A stretch of DNA of 64,000 bases from Chenopodium formosanum (taxonomy: Eukaryota > Streptophyta > Magnoliopsida > Caryophyllales > Amaranthaceae), in the NCBI GenBank assembly GCA_024500155.1, contig CM044874.1, positions 39,006,384 to 39,070,383 on the forward strand, written 5' to 3'. This document shows, piece after piece, positions 21,725 through 35,100 of this stretch; positions within the stretch are counted from its first letter, which is position 1; the number at the start of each line of letters is the position of its first letter. The position numbers were made by a program, and so were the translations under genes. The notes beneath the pieces are model-generated. The model was not told where the DNA came from. It saw nothing but the letters and a program-made list of their open reading frames with translations, and searched no databases.

Positions 21725-21814
21725 TGATGATCAAACTAAGCAAAGAAACCAGCTCAGAAAATCGCCATGGAAGGGGTGAGAGAAGAGAGAAAAGTCAAAC
21801 CAAAGTCAACGCCC

Positions 21815-24340
21815 TCTAATGAATGTGTTTGAATCTATTTAATACATTTTGACTTTCATTTCAATCAAAAAGCTTTGTTTAAATGTGTTTGACTTTAATT
21901 AGATTCAATTAGCTTTTTGAATGCATTTGACTTTCATTTGATTCAAAAAGCTTTGTTTGAATGTGTAAGACTATAATTTCATTTAATTAGCTTTGTTGAA
22001 TGCATTTGACTTTCATTTGATTCAAAAAGATTTATTTGAATGTGTTTGACCTTTATTTGATTCAATCGGTTTTCGTTTGAATGTGTTTAACTTTCATTTG
22101 ATTCAAAAAGCTTTAATTGAATGTGTTTGACTTTCATTTGATTCAAATGGTTTGTTTGAAATTGTTTACATTAATTCAATTCAAAAAGCTTTCTTTGAAT
22201 GTTTTTTACTCTCATTTTATTCAATTAGCTTTGTTAAATGTATTTAACTTTCATTTGATTAAAAAAGCTATATCTGAATCTGTTTGACTTTCATTTGATT
22301 CAATTAGCTTTGTTGAATGCATTTTTACTTTCATTTGAATCAAAAATCCTTTTTTAAATGTGTTTGACTTTCATTTGATTCAATTAGCTTTTTGAATGCA
22401 TTTGACTTTCATTTGATTCTAAAAGTTCTATTTGAATGTGTTTGACTTTCATTTTATTCAAATAGCTTTGTTGAATTTGTTTGACTTTCATTTGATTCAA
22501 TTATCCTTGTTGAATGCATTTTGACTTTCATTTGAATCAAAAATATTTGTTTGAATGTGTTTGACTTTAATTTGATTAGCTTTATTGAATGCATTTGACT
22601 TTCATTTGATTCAAAAAGCTTTATTTCAATGTGTTAGACTATTATATATTTCAATTAGCTTTATTGAATGAATTTGACTTTCATTTGATTTAAAAAGCTT
22701 TATTTGAATGTGTTTAACCTTCATTTGATTCAAGTGGTTTCCATTTGAATGTGTTTGACTTTCATTTGAATAAAAAAGCTTTGTTTGAATGTGTTGAACT
22801 TTTATTTGATTCAATTACCATAGTTGAATGCATTAGATTTTCATTTTATTCTAATAGCTTTGTTTGAATGTATTTGACTTTAATTTATTTAAATGGTTAA
22901 TGTTAAAGTGATTGACTTTAATTTGATTCAAAAAGCTCTATTTGAATGTGTTTGACTTATTTAATTCAATTAGCTTTGTTGAATGCATTTTGACTTTCAT
23001 TCGATTCAAAAAGCTTTCGATTCAGAAGCTTTATTTGAATATGTTTTACTTTCATTTGATTCAATTAGCTTTTTGAATGCATTTGACTTTCATTTGATTC
23101 TAAAGTTTTATTTGAATGTGTGTGACTTTCATTTGATTCAAATAGATTTGTTGAATGTGTTTGACTTTCATTTGATTCAATTAGCTTTGCTGAATGCATT
23201 TTGACTTTCATTTGAATCAAATAGATTTGTTTGAATGTGTTTGACTTTCATTTGATTCAATTAGCTTTATTAAATGCATTTGACTTTCATTTGATTCAAA
23301 AAGCTTTGTTTGAATGTGTTTGATTTTCATTTGATTCAAACGATTTCCTTTTGAATGTGTTTGATTTTCATTTGATTCAAAAAGCTTTATTTAAATGTGT
23401 TTGACTTTCATTTAATTCAATTTGCTTTATTAAATGCATTTAACTTTCATTTGATTCAAAAAATTTTGTTTTAATGTGTTTGACTTTAATTTGATTCAAA
23501 TGGTTTGTTTGAAAATGTTTGACTTTAATTGGATTCAAAAAGTTTTATTTAAATGTGTTTGACTTTCATTTGATTCAATTAGTTTTGTTGAATGCATTTG
23601 ATTTTAATTTGATTCAAAAAGGTTTATTTGAATATGTTTGAATTTCATTTTATTAAATTAGCTTTGTTAAATACATGTTGACTTTCATTTGAATCAAAAA
23701 GCTTTGTTTGAATATGTTTGACTTTAATTTGATTCAATTAGCCTTTTGAATGCATTTGAATTTCATTTGATTCAAAAAGCTTTGTTTGAATGTGTTAGAC
23801 TTTGTTTTGATTCAATTAGCTTTGTTGAATGCATTTGACTTTCATTTGATTAAAAAAGCTTTGTTTGAATGTGTTTGACTTTCATTTGATTCAAACGGTT
23901 TCCGTTGGAATGTGTTTGACTTTCATTAGATTCAAAAAGGTTTAATTGAATGTGTTTCAGTTTTATTTGATTCAAATGGTTTGTTTAAAAGTGTTTGTCT
24001 TTAATTTGATTTAAAAAGCTTTATTTGAATGTATTTGAATTTCAGTTGATTTAATTACATTTGTTGAATGCATTTAACTTTCATTTGATTCAAAAAGCTT
24101 TATTTGAATTTGTTTGACTTTCATTTTATTCAATTAGCTTTGTTGAATGTATTTTTGAATTTCATTTAAATCAAAAAGCTTTTTTTTTTTTTTTTTTTTT
24201 TTTTTAATGTGTGGACTTTCATTTAATTCAATTAGCTTTTTGCTTTCCTTTGACTTTTATTTAATTCTAAAAGCTTTATTCGAGTGTGTCTAAATTTCAT
24301 TTGATTCAATTAGCTTTGTTGAATGTGTTTGACTTAATTA
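21815..24340. repeat. 39/40-bp satellite, right part
   Basis: Same unit as at 14930-15893, about 60 copies, strongly diverged. A run of 26 T interrupts it at 24180-24205. The frames found inside are by-products of the repeat. Confidence 0.9.
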
Positions 24341-24718
24341 ATAAATGGTGTCATATACTATTTATTTTTCCGGTAGAAGTGATCTAAAATTCGTTTTTTG
24401 TTCTAGTTTAAAATGTTGGGTGACTTTTTTTGGTTGTAGATTTGCCAAAATGAACTCAAAAGGTTGAAAACCACGAATACGTACTTTTACCAATTGTAAT
24501 GGACAAATTTTCCTAAATTATATCATAACTTTTGATCCCAAACTCAAAAATAAAGCAAATAATACTACGTTATCATTAGAACTCTGTCAAATGGAGCTCG
24601 CCAACAATGGGGGAGAGAGGCAGCCAGGCAGGGCATACTACAAGCAGTTAGTGATTTGTACAACAGAATAGGGAGAGCACATAACCTTTTGTGCAGATTT
24701 CTCAAAAGTTGTATAACA
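24341..24718. other. Unassigned spacer
   Basis: Between satellite and exon duplicate. No gene, RNA or repeat recognised. Confidence 0.4.
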
Positions 24719-25160
24719 GAATATGTTTCCGCAAGATACTGATAACACTATTTTTTTTAGGGATTACAGGCAAGCAGTGACCAGCATTGAGAAAGAGAAA
24801 AGGACAGAAAATAACACCAAGATACAGGGAGATGGAAGAAAGTGAAATCTTCTCTATCAAGTGGAAAACTAGCTAATGTCGCATTTTCTAGGAGCACCAT
24901 CTGTGGCAGCGTCCCCATCAGAAAACTTTAACATAAGCCTCTCCTTTACTAGCGTCATCCTCACTCCCACCGTTACCTCTCCTGGGCGGCCTTTCGACAA
25001 AAGTCAGTGTTTGTCGTCTTTGCAGTCGTAATACATGCATTATAACATCAGGGGTGCGAGTCACCTGCGAATGATCCTCTCTTCCTTGTCGGTTAGACTC
25101 CATAATCTGCACGCAAAATAAGTGGTTTATATATAAAAAGAAAAAAAAAAATGTAATATC
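24719..25160 (-). repeat. Duplicate of DCAF8-like last exon and 3' flank
   Basis: Matches about 28690-29155: same 3' UTR words (GCAAGATACTGATA, GTGACCAGCAT), the exon, the acceptor and a few bases of intron. The copies lie about 4.0 kb apart in the same orientation. Similarity does not extend into exon 4. Confidence 0.85.
24918..25106 (-). pseudogene. Decayed second copy of DCAF8-like exon 5
   Basis: Preceded on the minus strand by a good acceptor (GTGCAG before 25106). It starts I-M-E-S-N-R-Q-G-R-E-D like the functional exon. A small indel near 24935 shifts the frame to a stop at 24918, giving a 62-residue tail instead of 79; downstream bases would still encode the family's end in another frame. 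It could act as an alternative last exon, but decay is more likely. Confidence 0.75.
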
Positions 25161-25561
25161 CAACAACCAGGAAAATTAAAACATCATCGCCAAAAGAAAA
25201 AATAGGGCAGTAAGCTAATATATCAACATGCTTTACAAGATTTCATTTTGGTCCAAATTTGGTGGCAAACTGCATTGAATACACCATGATTGACTAATAT
25301 TTTTGAGGGAAGGGAAATCATACCTAAGATATGTTAACCTAAAACCATCATCTAAAAAAACAGTACACACAAAATTATACTGAAGAGTACAAGAGATTAC
25401 ATGTTAATTATTTGAGGAGCAAAGGAACAGAGTGACCAACATTTATTAGTGTCATCATGCAGCACTTGTGCTTAAGCCAATTTCTCAATACCTTTATAAA
25501 TATTACCATATCTCTAGTAAGTCACAAACAAATACAAACCTGGGGCTTAGCCCCTCGTGAG

Positions 25562-25619
<58 letters not shown>

Positions 25620-26841
25620 ACCCATCAAAATTGAGAATTGCCTATGAACTAAATTCATAAATACAAAGCACCCGTCAAAACTGAGAATTAAAGCAATAAT
25701 TACATGAGTGAGCTTAGAAGAAACGGTTTCGTGCTGCAACATTCACAGTGCATAAAAACACCTTTTGAAATTATTATTTTTTTTAAAGAAAAAAGTTAAC
25801 AAAAAAAAAAACACATTCTTGGGAGAGATGTGAGGTGATTACATTGCGCATGGCCATCTCAATGGCAGAAAGAACCCAAAAATCATCTTTGGAGAGAAAT
25901 GTTAGAGCATTAACGTCCAGGCTGCTCCTCATTCTTCTTACTGCTACAGAAGACAGCTCTCAAGACTGGTCAAGGATTACACAAAGTAGAATAAAGATTA
26001 AACTTACAATAGCGATAAGCCAATAATTTTAGAAGCAATAAACAAACAAGGGGAAAAAAAACCCAATGCTGAACATCTATGAACAATGAAATCTACGGAA
26101 AAAAAGAACTGATTATGAAAAAGGTCATTAAAATTCCAATAAATTAGAAAATGGAGATAACATTGCGAATTTGCATTGTTTGCAACTTAGCGGGGACTGA
26201 TAACTTTGCTAATTACCAATAAGATTAACAAAAAAAAATAAAAAAGAAAAGAAAAAAACAGCCAAATTAGATAATTCGGAATATATGCCCACAAACCATG
26301 GCACAGAATATAAAAAATTGTCTAATAAATTCATCTTCCAGTATTACAAACCTAAATAATAATCTAAAGGTATATGAAGTCACTATTAAATCCTAAGAGT
26401 CATCAGTCAGCCAATATCACAATTAAGCTTTTAAACACATGTTAGCAAGATGGATCAACAAACTTTCTACAAATGAGCCTCATACCTTATTGTGGCTTCT
26501 CCATATCTAGGCCAACCATACAAGGATTGAACTTGAAATCAACAAATACATTTCTTGGTGTCAAGGAATCATCTTAACAGATTACAAGACAAACAACAAC
26601 TTGTACCGATGGCGATTATCATATTATGTCCCTTTCTTTATATCGTACGGCTCCTTATGACGTTTCATGTTAGCCGACTGCAAATCATTTTGGAATGTTG
26701 TTATTGTTGTTGAGGATGTGGATTACACTAACCATCGATTAAACCTAGAACACGGTCATCAGAAAATCCAAAAAAAGAAAAAAATAATAAAAAAAAAAGA
26801 ACCAGCCAAATTATTACAACAATCAATTCGAAATAAAATAA
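25161..26841. other. Unassigned AT-rich DNA
   Basis: Many A runs, including 53 A at 25565-25617; no coding region or RNA recognised. Two near-copies of ACCCRTCAAAAYTGAGAATT flank the long A run on its right side (25618 and about 25668). Confidence 0.4.
25565..25617. repeat. Poly(A) run of 53
   Basis: Homopolymer of 53 A directly after GAGCAT. It may mark the tail of an old retroposed fragment, but no body is recognisable. Confidence 0.9.
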
Positions 26842-27733
26842 AGGGAAATTATCAATGGTACACCCAAGGTTCGGGCTTTTATCAATGGTACACCTACTTA
26901 ACTTTTGTTTATCAGCGGTACACCTAAGATTTCACACACTCATCTACAGTAATCCTAACGTTAATTTTGGCTTTTTCGATTTTTGTAACTTGAAAAACTC
27001 CCTTTTTTTTTCCCTGTTCACTTTCCCTCTTTTATTTAAACTAACCCACCCACCCCCTCTAATTGTATATATTGTTTCCCTCCCTAATTTTTTTCCCTCT
27101 TCACTTTTTTCCTTCTTCACTCGAATTTCCCTCTTTACTTTTTTTTTTTATTTTTATTTTTTTTTTTGAATTTGAATGGCTTCTCCTGGCATGGGGTCTT
27201 CTAGCAACAGGAATGGTAGGGGTTTGTGGTTCAAATCAGTTAATCAATTGATTGCAATTGTAACCATATTTCAACCATTTAGACAAAAATATATACTACC
27301 AAAAACCAAACAATTTTAGGCGAAATTAAAAAATTTAAAGGCTCAGATCAACACTTACCTTTAACAATCAACAATGAAGTGCAGAGTTCCCAGGAATTTT
27401 GATCCAAACGCGAGTCAATTTAGGTACCTCACAGAAGCATAAACAGAGGAGAGACGGAGAAGGAAGAAGAAGACGAACGATCTTCTAAATTAGGGTGTTT
27501 TTAATTTAGGTAGTTGGAGTTTGGAGGGAGAGATTTAATGTATGTGACGTAGGGGGCAATTTAGTAATTTAATTCCATTTTGATAAAACTAACCTAAAAT
27601 TAACGTTTGATTAACGTTAGGGTTACTGTAGATGAGTGTGGGAAACCTTGGGTGTACCAATGATAAACCAAAGTTAAGTAGGTGTACCATTGATAAAAGC
27701 CCGAACTTTGGATGTACCATTAATAATTTCCCT
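26842..27733. mobile_element. Non-autonomous DNA element with ~120-bp TIRs
   Basis: The left end AGGGAAATTATCAATGGTAC and the right end are inverted copies over about 120 bp (26842-26962 and about 27612-27733). Inside the TIR the word ATCAATGGTACACC occurs two to three times. The flanks share AAAATAA, a possible low-complexity TSD. Long TIRs and lack of coding sequence fit a Mutator-like MITE, but the TSD length is not decisive. Confidence 0.75.
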
Positions 27734-28689
27734 AAAATAAATTAACAAGATTACTAAGTTTTATGTCAAGTACATGACAACCTTCAGTATGACACCAGCA
27801 ATTATATTATTTACAAGCACTAAAGCTCCCATTAAGACTATAAGACCTGACACCAAAAAAGTTATCCAGTAACTCATACCTAAAAGTTCTAATTCAAATG
27901 GCTTAATCTAATAACAGAAAATAAAGCATCCCTCTACTATAAGCTGAAATTACCAATTCACTACGAAATCTAATATAAGCATTTTTAAAATTAGAGCACG
28001 GATTTTCACACATTGCATAGAATCAAACGGAGGGATAAATATGAATTTATCAGCAATAAATCTTCATACGAATTTTAAAAAATTACCACCAGCTTTTCTT
28101 GTTTAATGTTTGGACTAAATCTAGTATCAAATTGAATAATGACTACAATAGCAAAAGCTTAAGTATGTAAAAACTAATATTTATAACAAAAATTACCAAC
28201 TAAAGCAAGAATTTAGAAACAAAAATAAATGTACCATACTGTTTGATGAAGTGCCTAGCAGCAGTTTTGTAACTCTACCATTCCTATGAGAATGTAAGCT
28301 CCAAGGTCAGCAGTCTCAGCACCATCAAAATACTCCAATTCCTATGAGAATTCTCTTTCCTCTGTCTATTAAACCCATTAAAAATTTAAATTTAAATTTT
28401 AAAAAAACTAAATAAAAAAAAAAAAACCCATTAATCTGTAAAAATTACAATAATGATAATAATAATTAAATCATCTCAACCTTAATGGCTTCAAAAAGAC
28501 GAATTATATTGGGATGAGTAATATTTCCAAAAATGAGATGCACTTAATACAAGAATGACAAGCATTACCATACCTTCCTCCAATGTACTCTGTGTATGGA
28601 GAATCGTAGCATTATTCTGCATTACTCATTGCATATTCAAACGGATTTGGGATGTTGGAAAATACTAATAATAATCAGCAGTAAAATAC
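27734..28689. other. Unassigned AT-rich DNA downstream of the WD40 gene
   Basis: No gene or repeat recognised between the TIR element and the 3' UTR of the DCAF8-like gene. Confidence 0.4.
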
Positions 28690-28877
28690 AATCTGTTTCC
28701 GCAAGATACTGATATCACCTTTTTTATTTTTTGGATAGCAAACAACCCTCATAATATATTACAAGCGCATTACACGTTACAATTTACAGGCAAGTAGTGA
28801 CCAGCATAGAGAAAGAGAATAAGGAGAAAAAATAACACCAACAGAAGAAAGTGACATCTTCTCTATCAGATGAAAAA

Positions 28878-29117
28878 CTAGCTAATGTTGCATTCTCTAG
28901 GATCACCATCTGTGGCAGCATCCCTATCAGAAAACCTTAAAATATAAGCTTCTCCTTCACTATCGTCATCCTCACTCTCACCATTACCTCTCCTGGGCCG
29001 CCTTTCAACAAAAGCCAGTGTTTGTCGTCTCTGCAGTCGTAATACATGCATTATAACATCAGGGGTGAGAGTCACCCGCGAATGATCCTCTCTCCCTTGT
29101 CGGTTAGACTCCATAAT
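28878..29117 (-). CDS. DCAF8: DCAF8-like exon 5 (79 codons and stop)
   Basis: Starts I-M-E-S-N-R-Q after acceptor TACAG. Basic conserved block, then an acidic Glu/Asp-rich tail ending R-E-C-N-I-S. A decayed second copy lies at 24918-25106. Confidence 0.88.
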   Translation of the reverse strand: MMESNRQGREDHSRVTLTPDVIMHVLRLQRRQTLAFVERRPRRGNGESEDDDSEGEAYILRFSDRDAATDGDPRECNIS

Positions 29118-32100
29118 CTGTACACAATAAATATATATAAAGGCAATATCCAACACCCAAACCTAGAAAGAGCCAGGATAGGAAGGGATATTAACCTCGT
29201 TTACATCAGTGGGCAGGGGCTGAACTATCTTAGAAACCGGAGACCAGATTTTTGCACTTTTTTCGATACCACAAGTGGCAAGGACAGGCATGGATGGATG
29301 CTGCTCAAGCTGATTAACTACATGTCTATCTCCGACCATCAAACGTACAAGTTTTGAGTCCTTTTTGTCCCAAATGAAGATATGGCCACAATCTGAACCA
29401 CTAACAACAAATTCATCATTGGGGCCGAAAAAGTTGACGCCTTTAACTGTTTGTGAATTTCTGTGTCCAGAAAAAACTTGTGGCTCTTCCAATTTCTGAA
29501 GCTCTTCAGAAGATATTAACCTCGGATTTGTTCCCATTCCCATGAATTTTTGAAACAAGTATATGAGCTCATCATTATACGAGACAAGCAACTCGCCTGC
29601 ATTTGAGTAAGCTAGCCCTGTGATATGAACATTGCCACTCTCTTTGAGATGATGAGGACAAAATGTGTTCACTGGCCTATCCAAATTACTGGAGGCATCC
29701 CAATGGCATTTTCTCATGTCATATACACGCACATATTCATCAGAGCCTCCAACAGCAAGATAATTAGGATTTCTCGGATCACTCACAATCCCGTTCAATC
29801 GGACTCTACTTGAAAAATCAGACCTGTCACCTACTGTAAAGGAGCAACAAGAGAAGAGCTTTGTGGAAGAATTGCTTCTCAGATCAAACTGCAAAGTAGG
29901 AAAAGGAAACATTGATAATATAACAGCCAGCTATTCAAAAGATTACATACTGCTATAAGCATTTTGGACATACATGTTGAACAAAGCCATCCTCACCACA
30001 GCTGTAAAGGATGTAAGGACTTCCAGGTTCTACAGAAAGTTTGAAGACAGCTCCTCGATGCTTCCCTAACCTTTTTGTATCAACACTTCCATCCTGTAAG
30101 ACTTGACCAACTCTCACCTGAAGATATAATTAAGCAATAGATGTTGGTAGATTAGATCAAAAGCATTCTGGGGGCTTAAAGGAGGATTTGATGATCAGAA
30201 ACAGGTTTCAATGTTCTTTTCTCTTTAATGAGGCCTGTATTATGCAAACTCTAGAAATACTCACTTCTGGCACAATTTGGTCAAGATATACTCACATCTG
30301 GCACAATTTGGTACCTAGACTACCTACCACATTAATATAAACTATAAGTACGATATTAGGTCTAGAGTCTTATACTTCCATCGTTCCACAAATATTGCAA
30401 CTATTACCATTTTAAGAAGTTTCATAAGCATTGCAACATTTCCCTATTTACACATGTTTTCTCTCTTTCTCTCTCCTTATAACATGGGTCCCTATCATTA
30501 TCCCTCTCTTTCTCTCTCCTTATCATATGGGTCCTTAGCTTTTCTCTATATCTCCCTTCTTCTTAAAATCCGTGTCCCATCCCTATGCTGCAACATTTGG
30601 GAATAGAGGACGTATAAAACTAAAGGTCAATAAATACTACCTATTTATGAACCCTAAAATCCAATATAAACCAAAAGGCTTGTATGAATTACATTTTAAG
30701 AAATATAAGCTTCAAGTTTTGGTTCCAAGTCTCAAGCTCAAATTTCCTCGTTAAGCAATCAGAACCCAAGAAATAACCTGAAACAATGGATGTAGATGCG
30801 TATTTTCATTTCTTTGTTCCAGCGTAAAAACCTGATTAATATAGGAACATTGGACTACGATAGGTATTTGTTATAAAGCCCGCTAGACAGACTCAAGCTG
30901 GGGCACTCAGTTACTTATTCTTCTTACAATCCTGAGCCAATATCCTATAAGAGTCTACCTTTTTAAAATTCATATTAGGATAGATTATATTAAAAAAAAA
31001 AAAATTACAACCTACTGCCTCCTTGACATTAGGACGAGACTCTTGATCCAAGGAAAACAGCACTAGCAGTCCTGTACAAGCCTTGAGTATATCCCATAGC
31101 AGGGGATTAAACAATCTTTGTTGGTGGTACTAGTAATTTCTTTACCAAAATATTTCTCCAACTCTCAGCTTTGCATTATATTAATTTTGCATAATTTATC
31201 AACCTTACCCAGTACCTACTTTTTGTAATAGACTAACATAAGGGAGGGCAATTGGGGGAATTTAGTACTTTTAGGTTAGTAGTCACTTGACCTTAGTATA
31301 AATAGGGATAGTATATGCAGTAGGATATCGTGTGAAATTGTGAGGGAAAATGTTGAGAGTAGTAACCTCAATTTACTAGGAGAGTGATAACCTAAAGTTA
31401 TCAAGAGAGTAATAGCCTTAAGCTATTAATCTATCACTTATGTACCCAAATTTCTACCATTATTAATCAAAGTATCAAGCTTTTGTCTCTTAATTAGTCT
31501 TTAAATCAGAAAAGACTAAGTCAGTCCATAACACTTTTATGTCATAGAGCTCCATTTCCAACCTGACAAATCGCATAAAAATACTGCTATGGAAGCCAGC
31601 AGCTTGCAAAAGACGGTCACTTTGTATCTCTTCTTGCACCGGGTGTCCGGGTCAAGGTGTCTTGTCCCAATTCTGCTGCAGGAAATTTAACTCCCTTCTG
31701 TAGCTGCATATCTTCTGCACATTGCACTTTAACAGCAATCAAAAAATTGGTTCTTATGAGTTTCCATCTCCACGCCACAATACAGACATTCATCCTGAGT
31801 CTAGTTTGCAACCACCCATGAACATCAACCCAGCAAATAAATTTGTGCTTAGGAAAACAGTATCTATTCTAAAGCCCATCAGACCAAACTTTATTTGGAT
31901 TATGCCCAATTGCATACAGGGCCACTTATAAGCTTTACTAACATAAAAACTAGCTTGCAGGTGCCACTGTGCTATAGACTCAGGGCTGTGACAGGCAGTC
32001 AAATTGATTGAAGATGAAGATAAAGGCCACAACTATTGTTAAGCTACAGCTATTACAATAAAGGTGGAAGTTTGGAGTGTACTACTACTCTAGAATAACA

Positions 32101-35100
32101 TCAAAACTCACATAACATTTTCCTTCCCCCCTTGTGCCTTAAATACTAAGGATCCCCTTTCCCAAATGAAACCTAACAATTACATAAGCTGTCCTCAATT
32201 GCCAGAGTGGCTCAATACAAAACATTCCATTCAATCATTTCTCTTTTTTGTCTTCTTTTGCTGTTTGTCTTCTTTTGCTGATTTGCTGATTTCAAAATTG
32301 CTGCTACTGCTGTCCTTGACCTGTATTCTTGCGCCTCCTTGTATAGTTGTATAAACTTGAATTGGTGGAGTTGGATTGGGCCGATTTGTTGCATTACTCC
32401 CCCCCGGGACATTCACCTTGTCCTCAAGGTGGAAGGATGGAATCCGCATATTAATGGCTTCATAGTCCTCCCATGTGGCTTCAAACTCGGGCAACCCAAG
32501 CCACTTGAGCAAGACTTCAGTGTGAGTAGTGCTCTGCTCTTCTCTGTGGCGCACTGCCAGCACCTCTTCAGGCTCCACTGCCAACTCCAGGTTATCGTGA
32601 GCTGAGTGGGAAGAGTTGGGTGGACTGGTGTGTCTCCCACTACTCTCTTCAGTTGAGAGACATGGAAAACCAAGTGAACCTTGCTGTCCTCAGGTAATTT
32701 CAAGCGGTAAGCGACCTTCCCCACTCGTTGAATGACCTCAAAGGGTCCATAATAGCGTGCAGCAAGTTTCTCAAAAGGACGGCTTGCTATGGATTGCTGC
32801 CGATATGGCTGCAATTTCAGATAGACCCAATCTCCCAACTCAAATTCTACTTCCCTTCTTCTGCTATCTGCATTCTCCTTCATGAGCTGCTGCGCCCTAT
32901 TGAGGTTCATCTTTAACTCATCCAAAATTAAATCCCTTTAAAGCAGTCCTTCTTCCAGACTTTTCACCATGGTTGCATCTTCCCTCACCCTCCAGATTTT
33001 TGGTAGATCACGGCCATACACCACTTTAAAAGGGGTCATCTTAGTTGAGATGTGTGGTGAGGTATTATACGAGTACTCGGCCCAAAGCAACCATTGAGCC
33101 CAAGTCTTCGGTTGATTAGTTACGAAACAACGAAGGTAAGCTTCCAAGCACTTGTTTACAACTTCGGTTTAGCCATCCGATTGAGGGTGATAAGCGGTGC
33201 TTCTATTAAGGCGTGTACCTTGCAGCCGAAATAATTCCTTCCAAAAGAGGCTCATGAAAACCTTGTCTCGATCGGAGACTATAGAGGATGGGAGTCCATG
33301 CAAGCACACAATCTCCTTCACAAACACATCAGCTACTTTAAGAGCATTGAAAGGGTGCTTAAGGCCCACAAAGTGGCTGTACTTTGACAATCGGTCTACA
33401 ACCACCAAGATCACATTAACCCCTTTAGAAAGCGGCAGTCCCTCTATGAAATCCATAGAGATGTCATCCCAAACAACCTCGGGTACGGGAAGCTGTTGAA
33501 GCAATCCGGCAGGGACTTGTGAGGATTTGCTCCTTTGGCACACTTCATACAACCGCACATATTCCCCTACTCTCTTCCTCAACCCCCGGCCAAAACCAGT
33601 CCACGGCTATCCTAAGATAGGTTTTCACCTCTCCTTCATGCCCTCCCATGGGTGAGTCATGATATTCTTGCAATAGCTTGGGAATGAATTTCAAATTTTT
33701 TGGTACTACCATTCTTCCCTTGTACAATATTCTGCTGCCACACAGAGTATATCCCTGTCTTCACCCCCACTATCTGCCAGCTTGTTTTTCACTTCACACA
33801 GGGATCCTTCGATATCTCATCTTCTAACTCAGCCCAATCAATAACTTGAACCGAAATTTGGGCTTGCCCACCTCCTTTTCTCGAAAAAGCATCAGCCACT
33901 CTATTTGAAGGCCCCGGTTTGTATTGTATGTCAAAGTCCATACCCATCAATTTCCGCTTCGATTTTTGGTATTCACCCCCGACTTCCCTTTGTTGAGTTA
34001 AGAACCTCAAACTTTGTTGGTCGGTGCGAATCACAAATCGTCTCCCCAAGAGGTAGTGTCTTCATTTCATCACCGTCAAGCTAATTGCCATTAGCTCTTT
34101 TTCATATATTGATTTTGCTTGATTCCTCACTCCAAGCAACTTGCTAAAATAGGCAATTGGCTTTCCTTGTTGCATCATCACGACCCTGATATGTCTATTT
34201 TATATAGTGTTTTACCCTCGTCCCTTGGTCGTAATTGGTAGTGCTTTTGGCTCTTTAGAGCCACTTTTATTACTAATTGTTATTTTCTAGTGTTTTCGTA
34301 GTTTTGCTTGAGTTTTGCTGGGAATAGCACATTTGGAGCATTTTCCCGGGATTTTATGAAGCTACTACGAGCTTTGGAGGAGCACGATCGATATACCGAG
34401 GAAATTGGACCGAGTAGAGGAAATCAGGATTGGGTCGAATGATCGGGGCCCAATCGAAGTCCAAAGCTTGCCCAAAGTGAGCTAGAGTGCCCAAGATGGC
34501 CTTGCCGGCCAAGAGGGTCCCGCCCGAAGGCACGCCCGGCCGGGCGAGGCGGAAGAAGCAAAGCGCCTGATCTCGCGCCTGGTCGATAAAGAAAAGGTGC
34601 GCCCGACTGGGCGCATGTCTTTGGAAGTTAATTAAGCTCGATTTTAGTTCGTTTAAGTTTAGGATTTTCGAGTTTAATATAAATACGATTTTGTTAAGTA
34701 ATTTTAGTACCTTCTTTTAGCTTTCTCTCTCTTCTTAGTTTTGAGATTAGCTTTCTCTCTCTTCTTAGTTTTAAGATTAGTTTTCTCTCATTGTTTCTCT
34801 CTCTACAACTCTACAACCTTGTTCTTAATACAATTCATTATTTCCGTTAATTTTGGTAACGATTTCTTCTCTATTATTTTCAATAATTTAATTTCTTTAT
34901 TTCATCATGTCTTGTTTAATTGTTTTGATTAGTTTAGATTTAATTATGCGTGAGTAGTTTTCTTTCTAGGATTTATGGGGATCCATGAATAATATGAAGG
35001 GGTAATTTATTATTGTTAATTGTCAATGCTTGATTAATTTCCTATTGATTGATTTGATTCTATGCAATTAGATTTGCGTAGGTTTAATTGTATGAGTTAT

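Larger units (their letters stand above)
15895..21815 (-). mobile_element. L1-type LINE inserted into the satellite
   Basis: Non-LTR retrotransposon on the minus strand: ORF1 (about 21724-20316), ORF2 with endonuclease, RT and a C-terminal zinc-finger region (20320-16243), 3' UTR and a short poly(A) seen as a T run near 15895-15905. Satellite flanks both sides. It is interrupted at 17916-19167 by LTR-like DNA and carries stops and frameshifts, so it is inactive. The word AATACATTTTGA occurs on both sides, but this is also satellite sequence, so a TSD is uncertain. Confidence 0.88.

Noticed and set aside
22626..23204. Frames within the satellite
   Set aside because: The 39-bp unit is a multiple of three, so it gives open repeat frames by chance.
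25457..25742. Frames with poly-Lys or poly-Phe
   Set aside because: They result from the 53-A run.
29163..29195. Extension of DCAF8-like exon 4 to the stop at 29163
   Set aside because: It reads through a good donor at 29195; using it gives the conserved junction to I-M-E-S-N-R-Q in exon 5.
34738..34800. Doubled TTAGCTTTCTCTCTCTTCTT stretch as a regulatory element
   Set aside because: It is a short tandem slip within the Athila LTR; the other LTR has one copy.
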